This document shows positions 8,100 through 15,081 of a stretch of DNA of 46,861 nucleotides, one piece after another. Where the stretch lies: the NCBI RefSeq assembly GCF_030700285.1, contig NZ_JAUYZJ010000037.1:1-46861 (forward strand), written 5' to 3'. A model generated the notes under the pieces. It worked only from the letters and a program-made list of their open reading frames with translations. It did no database searches and was not told the DNA's origin. The stretch comes from Methylobacterium sp. NEAU K (GTDB lineage Bacteria > Pseudomonadota > Alphaproteobacteria > Rhizobiales > Beijerinckiaceae). How positions within the stretch are numbered: the first letter of the stretch is position 1; each line of letters starts with the position of its first letter. A program made the translations under genes and the position numbers.

Positions 8100-8960
8100 A
8101 TGTCGATCCCGTCCTCATCCCGGCTCACGACCGTGCGCGACATCCTGGTCGGCATCACCGAGGAGGGACGCGGGGATGAGGCCGCGGCATCCCTCGGCTA
8201 CGGCCTGACGCTGGCGAGGGATGCCGGCGCTCACCTCACCGTCCAGTCCGCCTCGGTCAAGCTCATGGCCACCGGGCTGCCGCTCTGCGGGCTCGCCGAT
8301 GAGATCATCGGCACCGAGAACGGCCGGCTGGCGCTTCTTGCCCGGAGCGCCGCGGAGCGGATCGCGCAGGACGCGGCGCAGGCGGGCGTCATCTGCACCA
8401 CCGAGGCGCCCAGCCTCATGCATCACGAACTCGTCGCCCGGCTTTCGGCCCGCGCCCGCCTGCACGACCTGACGGTTCTCGACGCGGAGCCGCTGGCGGT
8501 CGCGCCGGACCGCGACCTGATGGAGGGCGTGCTGTTCCGGAGCGGCCGCCCCGTCCTCGTGGTGCCGCGGGGCTGGGACAGATTCCGTGCGCGCCGGGTC
8601 GTCGTCGCCTGGGACGGTAGCGCGCATGCGGCGCGGGCCGCGAACGACGCCATGGCCTTCCTGCGTGCCGCGGAGGCGGTCGCGATCGTCTGCGTCGAGG
8701 ATACCGAGCGGCTGCTGTCGTCCGTGCCAGGCGCCGACTTCGCCCCGCACCTCGCGCGCCACGGGGTCGAGGTCACGGTCGACGATCGGCCCACGGAGGT
8801 CGATACCGCCGAAACGCTGCGCAGGGCTGCCGCGCAGTTCCAGGCCGACATGATCGTGATGGGCGCCTACCGGCATTCGCGGATGCGCGAGTGGATCCTG
8901 GGCGGCGTGACGCAATCACTGCTCGCCCGAAGCGCGCTCCCCCTGTTCCTGACTCATTGA
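8100..8960 (+). CDS. Universal stress protein, tandem UspA-type
   Basis: A 286-residue cytoplasmic protein. The N-terminal half (RDILVGITEEGRGDEAAASL) is a degenerate Usp domain; the C-terminal half starts RVVVAWDGSAHAARAANDAM and ends with DMIVMGAYRHSRMREWILGG and the SLLARSALPLFL tail. The pattern G-x2-G/R-x9-G-S/T of ATP-binding Usps is only partly kept (GAYRHSRMREWILGGVTQS). Such proteins are induced by starvation, low oxygen or respiratory block and often bind nucleotides. The ATG at 8100 was chosen because the family begins near here; the upstream in-frame sequence is low-complexity Arg-rich. The FixK/FNR-like box just upstream fits low-oxygen induction. Confidence 0.85.
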   Translation: MSIPSSSRLTTVRDILVGITEEGRGDEAAASLGYGLTLARDAGAHLTVQSASVKLMATGLPLCGLADEIIGTENGRLALLARSAAERIAQDAAQAGVICTTEAPSLMHHELVARLSARARLHDLTVLDAEPLAVAPDRDLMEGVLFRSGRPVLVVPRGWDRFRARRVVVAWDGSAHAARAANDAMAFLRAAEAVAIVCVEDTERLLSSVPGADFAPHLARHGVEVTVDDRPTEVDTAETLRRAAAQFQADMIVMGAYRHSRMREWILGGVTQSLLARSALPLFLTH

Positions 8961-9053
8961 CGCTCGCGACGAGGGGGCTCGCCGCCGAAGAGGCTGCCGG
9001 TTCTCCGAGGTGTCAACGGTCCCGGATGCCCGAGCGGTCGGGGAGCGGTTGCA

Positions 9054-9067
9054 TTGATCAATCTCAA
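9054..9067. promoter_or_regulatory. FixK/FNR-like binding site
   Basis: TTGATCAATCTCAA fits TTG(A/C)-N6-TCAA. It lies between the universal stress gene and the Tyr-rich secreted protein, about 109 bp before the latter's ATG. Confidence 0.55.
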
Positions 9068-9169
9068 GATCTGTATGGCCGATCTCCTGTATACGCGCTC
9101 GGAAACGCCGAAGCATCGGCGGGCATGAAAAGGCCCGGATGACCGATGCTTCGCCGCGCTGGAGGCACC

Positions 9170-9514
9170 ATGAAGACGTTGGCTCCCCTGGTTATGGCTG
9201 CGGCGTTCGCGACGTCCGTGTTCACGACTACGGCGGCCGACGCCCGCGTCGGCTACCGTGGCCATCGCGGATATCATCCTGGATACAGCCATCGGGGTCG
9301 ACATCGGTACTATCGGCTGCATCGTAACAGTGGTGTGGCCGGTGCCGTTTTCGCCGGCACGGCACTGGGCCTGATCAATGCCGCCATCGCCGCGTCGTGG
9401 GCACCGCGTTACTACCCTTACGGCTACTACGGCCCCTACTACAACGCGTGCTACAATCCGTATTGCGGCGGGTATTATTATGCTTATCCGCCTGCATATA
9501 TTGTAGGTTGGTGA
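9170..9514 (+). CDS. Secreted Gly/Tyr-rich small protein
   Basis: A 114-residue protein with a clear signal peptide (MKTLAPLVMAAAFATSVFTT, likely cut after the Ala-rich segment near residue 25). Then comes a His/Arg/Tyr-rich part, a short hydrophobic Gly/Ala segment (GVAGAVFAGTALGLINAAIA), and a Tyr/Pro/Gly tail with three Cys-type positions (YYNACYNPYCGGYYYAYPP). Such proteins are common and uncharacterised in Methylobacterium and rhizobia; a periplasmic or surface role is likely. The ATG at 9170 follows GGAGG. It stands alone, preceded by a FixK/FNR-like box. Confidence 0.8.
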   Translation: MKTLAPLVMAAAFATSVFTTTAADARVGYRGHRGYHPGYSHRGRHRYYRLHRNSGVAGAVFAGTALGLINAAIAASWAPRYYPYGYYGPYYNACYNPYCGGYYYAYPPAYIVGW

Positions 9515-9633
9515 TGCAAATAATATTACCTGATATTTATTAATCATCATTGTCTCGGTGGTTGGAAGTTGCCGGGTGCTCCGGCCGCGTGTTCCGCCCT
9601 GAATGTCATCATCGTCCAGGCGGCAAAAGGATT

Positions 9634-9861
9634 CTATTCATCGCCCATCTCCTCGTGATCCACGAGTTCGTCTTCCGTGCCGGCCTTGCTCAGGTAAGCG
9701 CTGAGGTCCTCGATCAGCGCTTTGATCTGACTCTCTGTCGCGACGATCTGGTAGGCCTCGCCATTTTCGTCCTCGATGGTGAGCTGGCAGCCGGCTGAGA
9801 CTTCCTCGGTGAGGACTCGATCGAGCTTTCTGATCGGGGACATCACACCCTGCGCTTTCAT
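9634..9861 (-). CDS. Small acidic protein, unknown function
   Basis: A 75-residue soluble protein: a basic N-terminus, then QLTIEDENGEAYQIVATESQ, a predicted helix (IKALIEDLSAYLSKA) and a very acidic tail (EDELVDHEEMGDE). Balanced composition and a single clean frame support coding. The start may instead be the internal ATG at 9843, which has AGGG close upstream. I do not recognise the family. It is divergent from the helix-hairpin-helix gene across a 616-bp gap. Confidence 0.65.
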   Translation of the reverse strand: MKAQGVMSPIRKLDRVLTEEVSAGCQLTIEDENGEAYQIVATESQIKALIEDLSAYLSKAGTEDELVDHEEMGDE

Positions 9862-10477
9862 GTCTGAAGTTCAAGCTACAAAAATTGACGGGCAGGCCGG
9901 AGATATTGTGTCAGCCGCCGCGGTGCATCTCTGGGCGTTATCTTGTGTTCCAAGTCTATCGTCCGCATTTTATTGTCGCGCATGCGAGCCGGGAGGGTTC
10001 CCTTTCCGCCAGCGCCACGAGAGCTCGCGCGCCAAAAGCGGCCGCTTTGCTCCGCGACGAGCGGGGTGATCTCTGCGACCTGCTCCGATACGGAGGCCTG
10101 CCCTGAGTCCTGAACATCTCGCGGCGACAGGGCCCTGAACCTCGATCCTGACGGGAGCTTCATCGGGACGGCTCGTCGCTCAAGGCCTCGTTCGGGCTCT
10201 GCTCAAGACCACGTGATCAGCGATGGGCGCGTCGTCCGACAAATCGGGAGAGAAGCGGACACCACAGCTTTCAGAGTTGCTCGGCCTCACGATTTCGCTT
10301 TGATGCAAATCAATTCAGCGCCGTAGAAGGTGGGGATAATGCAATATTGTCCCTGGCACGGTATCGCTCAACGGGATGGGCGTGGTCGCCGGATCTGTTT
10401 CGTACGGCTTGCGACATGGTTTCCGTAACCCCAGCCGGCCGCGCGACACGGGGCATCGTAACCGCTGGAGTGGAACG
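9862..10477. other. Long intergenic region with one regulatory box
   Basis: I see no reliable gene. A minus-strand frame at 9876-10163 (95 codons) has a biased, Arg/Ser-rich composition and no ribosome site. The one clear signal is the FixK/FNR palindrome at 10300-10313, followed by an AT-richer stretch around 10330-10360 that may hold the promoter of the gene at 10478. Confidence 0.4.
10300..10313. promoter_or_regulatory. Perfect FNR/FixK palindrome
   Basis: TTGATGCAAATCAA is a full match to the FNR consensus TTGAT-N4-ATCAA. It lies about 170 bp before the ATG of the helix-hairpin-helix gene, with room for a promoter in between. The divergent small gene at 9861 is over 400 bp away, so the plus-strand gene is the likelier target. 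Confidence 0.7.
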
Positions 10478-11521
10478 ATGAAGCCGATTGCGGACGACCG
10501 GACGGGATCTCCCCCGACGCTGCGGACTTCGTCCTCCGCGGGCGCGCGGCCGACGTGCAACCGAGCGGTGGCGGAGCGCTTGCGGGAAGCCGCCGATCTC
10601 CTCGACCTGACGAAGGCGGAGATATTCCGCGCCGCGGCCTACCGGAAAGCCGCCGATTCCGTGGCGCATCTCGGCCGTGATGTCCGTGAGATCGCGCAGG
10701 GCGGCCCCAACGCCCTGGAGGCTATCCCGGGGGTCGGTCGTTCGATCAGTCGCGCCATCAAGCAGCTCCTTGAGACCGGCCGCTGGCCATACCTGGAGCA
10801 GCTGCGAGGGTCGGCCGATCCGGTTCAGCTGCTTCGCACCCTTCCGGGAATCGGCCCTGTGCTGGCCCGGCGCATCTTCGACACCCTGCACGTGTCGACG
10901 CTCGAGCAACTGGAGGCCGCCGCCGAGCTGGGGCGGCTGGATGAGGTCGCGGGCCTGGGTCCGCGGCGGGCAAAGATGCTGCGCGCCGAACTCGAAGCGG
11001 TGCTGTCGCGGATCCGTCGCCCGGACCAGCGGTCCGATCAGGAGCCTCCCGTGACGGTCCTGCTCGATGTGGATCGGCAGTATCGCGATCAGCTCGATGA
11101 CTTGCCGAGGATCGCGCCCCGCCGCTTCAATCCCGGCGGCGCGGCATGGCTCCCGGTCCTCCATACCCGGCGGGCCGATTGGACCTTCACGGCGCTCTAC
11201 TCGAATTCGGGGCGGGCCCACGAACTCGGCAAGCAGCGCGATTGGGTGGTGATCTCATTCAGTTCGCGCCGCGGGCCGGAAGGCCAGCGCACTGTCGTGA
11301 CGGAAACGCATGGGGCCCTGGCCGGCCGCCGGGTGGTACGCGGGCGGGAACAGGAATGCCTGTCCTGCTTCCCGGATCACGACATCGCGCCCGCGCGCCT
11401 TCCGGGGCAGCCGTCCCCGCCGCCCTACGGACCGCCGCCACTGGAGATCGAGCCGACGCCGCAGAGGAGGCTCGGGCCACATTCCCCCGACTCCGTCGAG
11501 GGATCACGGAGCGCGCGATGA
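10478..11521 (+). CDS. PolX-like helix-hairpin-helix DNA-binding protein without polymerase domain
   Basis: A 347-residue protein. About 28-85 resembles the 8-kDa domain of family X polymerases (NRAVAERLREAADLL and IFRAAAYRKAADSV). Then come tandem helix-hairpin-helix motifs (ALEAIPGVGRSISRAI, LLRTLPGIGPVLARRIFDTL and EVAGLGPRRAKML), which bind DNA through the backbone. The palm/finger polymerase domain and PHP exonuclease expected next are absent. Instead there is a roughly 110-residue domain (RRFNPGGAAWLPVLHTRRADW, HELGKQRDWVVI, RTVVTETHG, RRVVRGRE) and a Pro-rich tail. It may act in DNA repair or protection; this is inference. ATG at 10478 follows GGAG. Its stop overlaps the next gene's start (ATGA). 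A perfect FNR box lies upstream. Confidence 0.8.
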   Translation: MKPIADDRTGSPPTLRTSSSAGARPTCNRAVAERLREAADLLDLTKAEIFRAAAYRKAADSVAHLGRDVREIAQGGPNALEAIPGVGRSISRAIKQLLETGRWPYLEQLRGSADPVQLLRTLPGIGPVLARRIFDTLHVSTLEQLEAAAELGRLDEVAGLGPRRAKMLRAELEAVLSRIRRPDQRSDQEPPVTVLLDVDRQYRDQLDDLPRIAPRRFNPGGAAWLPVLHTRRADWTFTALYSNSGRAHELGKQRDWVVISFSSRRGPEGQRTVVTETHGALAGRRVVRGREQECLSCFPDHDIAPARLPGQPSPPPYGPPPLEIEPTPQRRLGPHSPDSVEGSRSAR

Positions 11522-11757
11522 CCATGCCGGACGAGCCAGCCCCGCAACCGACGCCGGCCGACCCCTATCCGGCTCCGGCCCATCCTGCCGAGCCGCCAGA
11601 GGTGCCCCAGCCCGAGCCGGCGGGTGTGCCCGCCATGCCGCCCGACCTGTCGCCCGAGAGTGAGCCGCTCGGCGTGCCGCCGGGCGCGCCATTCGAAATA
11701 CCCTCCTCTCCGACCCTTCCGCAGCCATGGGCGTGGCCCGGGACCGGCGCGCGATAG
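11518..11757 (+). CDS. Proline-rich small protein, translationally coupled
   Basis: A 79-residue protein very rich in Pro, Ala and Glu (PDEPAPQPTPADPYP, PEPAGVPAMPPDLSPESEP), with no signal peptide and probably disordered. Its ATG overlaps the stop of the helix-hairpin-helix gene (ATGA) and GGAG lies seven bases upstream, so the two are probably co-translated. No family recognised. It may be a flexible partner of the DNA-binding protein; the low-complexity composition means conservation would be needed to prove coding. Confidence 0.55.
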   Translation: MTMPDEPAPQPTPADPYPAPAHPAEPPEVPQPEPAGVPAMPPDLSPESEPLGVPPGAPFEIPSSPTLPQPWAWPGTGAR

Positions 11758-11898
11758 ATCCGATTCGCGTGCCATCGAGCATGATTTTCATCTGATTTTT
11801 GCTGTAGATGTATCGATTTAATGTTTATATTTCTAAACTAAATACAATCATATTGGCGAAATGATTTTGGGATCAGCTTCTGAATTCGGAGTCAGGCC

Positions 11899-12546
11899 AT
11901 GGACGATAAGACGGTACAACAGCACGTCGTCGACGAGCTGGCCTTCGAGCCCAGCGTCGATGCGGCCAATATCGGCGTGACCGTCGACGATGGGGTCGTC
12001 ACCCTCAGCGGGCACGTCGACAGCTACTCGGAGCGCTACAATGCCGAGCGTGCCGTGAAGAAGGTCAAGGGCGTGCGCGCTGTCGTGATCCACCTCGACG
12101 TTCTCTTCCCGTCCACGCCACGACCCAAGGACGAGGATCTCGCCCGCCGCGCGCTCCAGGTCCTCGACTGGAACGCGCAGGTGCCGAAGGGCGCGGTTCA
12201 GGTGAAGGTCGATGCCGGGCGCATCACGCTCAGCGGCCAGATCGAGTGGCAGTTCCAGAAGAAGGCGGCTGAGGCGGCGGTGCGGCGGCTATCCGGCGTC
12301 AGCAGCATCATCAACCTGATCGCGATCACGCCGAAGGCGAGTGCGCCTGCGATCCGCGAGACGATCGTGGCGGCCCTGAAGCGCGAGCCGGAACTCGAAG
12401 CGGACCACATCACCGTCCGGGTCGATGGCTCGAGGGTTACGCTCGAGGGGCGCGTGCACGCGTGGCACGAGCGCGATGTCGTCGAACGTGCCGCCTGGGC
12501 GGCACCGGGGGTCACGGCCGTCGAGGACCGGTTGGCCGTCGCCTGA
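11899..12546 (+). CDS. Triple-BON-domain protein (OsmY-like)
   Basis: A 215-residue protein made of three BON domains, at about 1-68, 75-142 and 148-215. Each carries the hallmark strand-turn pattern: VTVDDGVVTLSGHVDS, VKVDAGRITLSGQIEW and VRVDGSRVTLEGRVHA. BON domains bind membranes or phospholipids, and OsmY-type proteins are induced by osmotic or stationary-phase stress. Unlike OsmY there is no signal peptide, so this one is probably cytoplasmic. GGAG precedes the ATG. The 140-bp gap upstream is strikingly AT-rich for this genome. No FixK/FNR or GGAAC motif was found in it. Confidence 0.88.
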   Translation: MDDKTVQQHVVDELAFEPSVDAANIGVTVDDGVVTLSGHVDSYSERYNAERAVKKVKGVRAVVIHLDVLFPSTPRPKDEDLARRALQVLDWNAQVPKGAVQVKVDAGRITLSGQIEWQFQKKAAEAAVRRLSGVSSIINLIAITPKASAPAIRETIVAALKREPELEADHITVRVDGSRVTLEGRVHAWHERDVVERAAWAAPGVTAVEDRLAVA

Positions 12547-12554
12547 GGCTGCGT

Positions 12555-12570
12555 GGCCGTTTCGACGGCC
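12555..12570 (+). terminator. Hairpin with UUCG loop after the BON gene
   Basis: GGCCGT-TTCG-ACGGCC forms a perfect 6-bp stem with a UUCG tetraloop, nine bases after the BON stop codon. There is no T-run, so it may be a weak terminator or a 3'-end stabiliser. Confidence 0.45.
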
Positions 12571-12830
12571 TGCAGAACCGGCGTGTTGTCCAGTTGTCGA
12601 CCGATGGACCGGGCTCCCGATGATGGCCGGCGGATGATTGCGATCCACCGGAACGATCCGGACCGGTGGAACGCCAACCGATGGGATCCCGGTTCGTGCG
12701 GGGCGGATCGACCTCGGCACACGGCCGGTCACCGTCCCGTCCGCCCGGGGCCTTCGCCGACGGGATGGCCCGACCCATCCCGTCGGCAGGACAACGCCAG
12801 TGCTCAGGGTCAACCTGCGGAGGTGCAACT

Positions 12831-13136
12831 ATGTTGGCCGAACGGACGGACTGTCTCACGCTCCATATCGAACCGTGCGCGAACGATCGATCGCGGTTTA
12901 CTTGGTCCGTCCGAGACGGCCGCCATAGGGTGCGGCAATCGCTCTATTCATCGCCTGATCCGGAAGCGGCGCTACGGGCCGGCCACGTCGCTCTGCGGGA
13001 AGCCACCGATCTGTGGCATGACAGTCATCGGCCGCCCAATCCCGACACGATCGTCCCATCGCATCAGCTGAGCGGCATGGCGCAATGCGGTTTCCGGCTG
13101 GAAAACTCGGCCGATCGTCCCGCGCCGTCATCGTGA
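12831..13136 (+). CDS. Hypothetical small protein
   Basis: A 101-residue soluble protein. The core FTWSVRDGRHRVRQSLYSS followed by DPEAALRAGHVALREATDLW recalls short alphaproteobacterial proteins with a strand-strand-helix layout; function unknown. ATG at 12831 follows GGAGGTG. The longer in-frame reading from 12666 is Arg/Ser-rich and was rejected. It stands alone between the BON gene and the convergent acyl-CoA ligase gene. Confidence 0.65.
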   Translation: MLAERTDCLTLHIEPCANDRSRFTWSVRDGRHRVRQSLYSSPDPEAALRAGHVALREATDLWHDSHRPPNPDTIVPSHQLSGMAQCGFRLENSADRPAPSS

Positions 13137-13196
13137 GTCGATGGATTGCTGTGCTGCGCTCGCAAAGTCGGTGACAGATGGGGCGGGTCCTTCAAC

Positions 13197-13249
13197 AGAA
13201 AAATATAATATTTTTCTTCGCAAGATACGTGGATAAGATGGGTCTTATC
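13197..13249. terminator. AT-rich hairpins between convergent genes
   Basis: Two inverted repeats lie here. AGAAAAATAT/ATATTTTTCT (13197-13217) is an AT palindrome with T-runs on both strands. GATAAGA-TGGG-TCTTATC (13232-13249) overlaps the 3' end of the acyl-CoA ligase gene. Together they probably end transcription from both sides. Confidence 0.55.
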
Positions 13250-15077
13250 TACGGCATAATCGCTTGTACTGTAGATCGTGGAGCATGGCTTTGATTTCCG
13301 GCCCATATTGCTGCTGGATGGCCGACCGGCGCAGTTTCAGCGTTGGGGTGATGAGGCCCCGCTCGATCGTCCAGGGCTCGCGGAGCAGGCTCACGGCACC
13401 GACCCGGGCTGCGGGGAGAAGGTGCTGCATGTGCGCCGCGATCCGGTCCAGCGCGGCTCCGCGCGCGGCCGAAGCGAGGAGGGACGCGTCCGCTTTCGGA
13501 TCCAGGCCGAGATCCTGAGCAAATGTCTGCCAGGCGTTGGGGGCGACCACGGCCAGCGCCGTCAGTCGCGGCTGGCCGTCGCCCACGAGCATCACCTGGT
13601 GGAACAAGGGGTCCTGCCGGATCGCCGCCTCGATCCCGTCGGGCCAGATCTTCTCCCCGTTCGAGAGGACGATCCCGTCCTTCAGCCGCCCGCGGATGAA
13701 CAGGAGGCCGTCACGCAGCGTGCCGAGGTCGCCGGTGCGCAGCCAGCCGTCGTGCAGGGCCTGCGCGCTCATGTCCGGAAGCCCCCAATAGCCGTGCATC
13801 ACGCCCGGCGAGCGCACCAGGATCTCGCCCGTCTCGGCGATGCGCAGGTCGATCCCGGGCAGCGGTGGGCCGACGCAGCCCGGAATCGTGGCGCCGACGC
13901 GGAACCCGGTCACCGCGGATGCGGACTCCGTGAGGCCGTAGCCCTCCACCAGCGGGAAGCCGAGACTGAGGCAGAACCGTGCCGTGTCCTCGGAGAGCGG
14001 AGCGCCACCGGATACCGCCAAGCGAACGCGACCGCCGAACGAGGCGAAGATCGGCCGCGAGACGATGGCGTACAGAAGCCGCCAGAGCAGAGCGGCGAGG
14101 AGGCCGACGGGGCGACCGTCGCGCGCTGCCTCGAAGACCTGCCAGCCGCGCGCGAGCGCCAGCCCCAGCAGCCAGCGCCCGAGGACGTTGCGGCGGCCGA
14201 CCGCCAGCGCGCGCTCGTGAAGGCGATCGAGCAGACTCGGCACCACCAGCAGGATGGTCGGCCGGGCGACGAGCAGATCCTCGCGCATGTGCTCGACCGA
14301 GCGTGCGAACACGACCCGCGCCCCCAGGATGAGCGGCAGGTAGCAGCCGACGACGCGTTCGAAGATGTGGGTGAGGGGCAGATAGGACAGGAACACGTCG
14401 CGGTCGGAGCCCGGGTTCCGCGCCAGCACCGCCCGCGCCACGGCCAGGAGATTGCGGTGCGTCAGCATCACGCCTTTGGGCTTGCCGGTCGTGCCGGACG
14501 TGTAGACGATCGTGGCGAGCGCATCCGGATCGGGAGCCAGGGGGGCGCTCGATCGCCCGCCATACGCGGCGAGCCAGTCGCCGAGGGCGCAGGCCCGTCC
14601 GTCTTCGAGCAAGGTCTCGGGCGCATCGACGATGACGACGCGCTTCAGGAGCGGAGCGGCGTCCGGGCCGAGGCTCTGCCAATCCTCGGGGCTCTGCACG
14701 ACGATGAAGGCGGCGCCGGAATCCTCCAGGATTGCCCGCAGGCTCGCGCGCGAATCCTTCAGGAACAGGGGCACGACGACGAGACCGAGCGACAGCGCGG
14801 CCTGATCGAAGCACACCCATTCGAGGCCGTTCGGCAGCCAGAGCGCGATCCGCTCGCCGGGCCGCAGCTTCTCAGCCGCCAAGCCCGCGCGCCGCTCCTC
14901 GACGCGCGCCGCCACCGCGCTCCAGCTCCACGGCCGGAAGGCTCGCGCCTGCCGGTCGTAGGCGACGTAGGCGGTCTCGGTCCCGCGCCGCTTGGCCTGC
15001 TCCTCCAGAAGCTCGGGGATCGTGCTGGGGGCGGAACGGTCGGGATCGGCCACCGGATCGAGCGGGAACGCGCGCAT
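13245..15077 (-). CDS. Long-chain acyl-CoA synthetase (AMP-forming), FadD15-like
   Basis: A 610-residue adenylate-forming enzyme that activates fatty acids to acyl-AMP and then acyl-CoA. Motifs: the P-loop YTSGTTGKPKGVMLTHRN (about 190), SYLPLTHIFERVVG, the adenine motif EGYGLTESAS, and the hinge TGDLGTLRDGLLFIRGRLKD followed by IVLSNGEKIWPDGIE. The FIRGRLKD-x-IVLSNGE form is that of the FadD15/FACL group of long-chain ligases. The ATG at 15077 lies four bases after the stop of the ACP-FAAL-PlsC gene, so the two form an operon. An upstream in-frame ATG at 15230 would overlap that gene and was not used. It presumably supplies or competes for acyl groups with its upstream partner. Confidence 0.88.
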   Translation of the reverse strand: MRAFPLDPVADPDRSAPSTIPELLEEQAKRRGTETAYVAYDRQARAFRPWSWSAVAARVEERRAGLAAEKLRPGERIALWLPNGLEWVCFDQAALSLGLVVVPLFLKDSRASLRAILEDSGAAFIVVQSPEDWQSLGPDAAPLLKRVVIVDAPETLLEDGRACALGDWLAAYGGRSSAPLAPDPDALATIVYTSGTTGKPKGVMLTHRNLLAVARAVLARNPGSDRDVFLSYLPLTHIFERVVGCYLPLILGARVVFARSVEHMREDLLVARPTILLVVPSLLDRLHERALAVGRRNVLGRWLLGLALARGWQVFEAARDGRPVGLLAALLWRLLYAIVSRPIFASFGGRVRLAVSGGAPLSEDTARFCLSLGFPLVEGYGLTESASAVTGFRVGATIPGCVGPPLPGIDLRIAETGEILVRSPGVMHGYWGLPDMSAQALHDGWLRTGDLGTLRDGLLFIRGRLKDGIVLSNGEKIWPDGIEAAIRQDPLFHQVMLVGDGQPRLTALAVVAPNAWQTFAQDLGLDPKADASLLASAARGAALDRIAAHMQHLLPAARVGAVSLLREPWTIERGLITPTLKLRRSAIQQQYGPEIKAMLHDLQYKRLCRR

Positions 15078-15081
15078 GGGA

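Noticed and set aside
9876..10163. Minus-strand frame of 95 codons
   Set aside because: Arg/Ser-rich, no ribosome site and no recognisable pattern.
12670..12700. GGAAC followed by GTT before the gene at 12831
   Set aside because: The spacer is about 19 bases, longer than the 16-17 expected for EcfG promoters.
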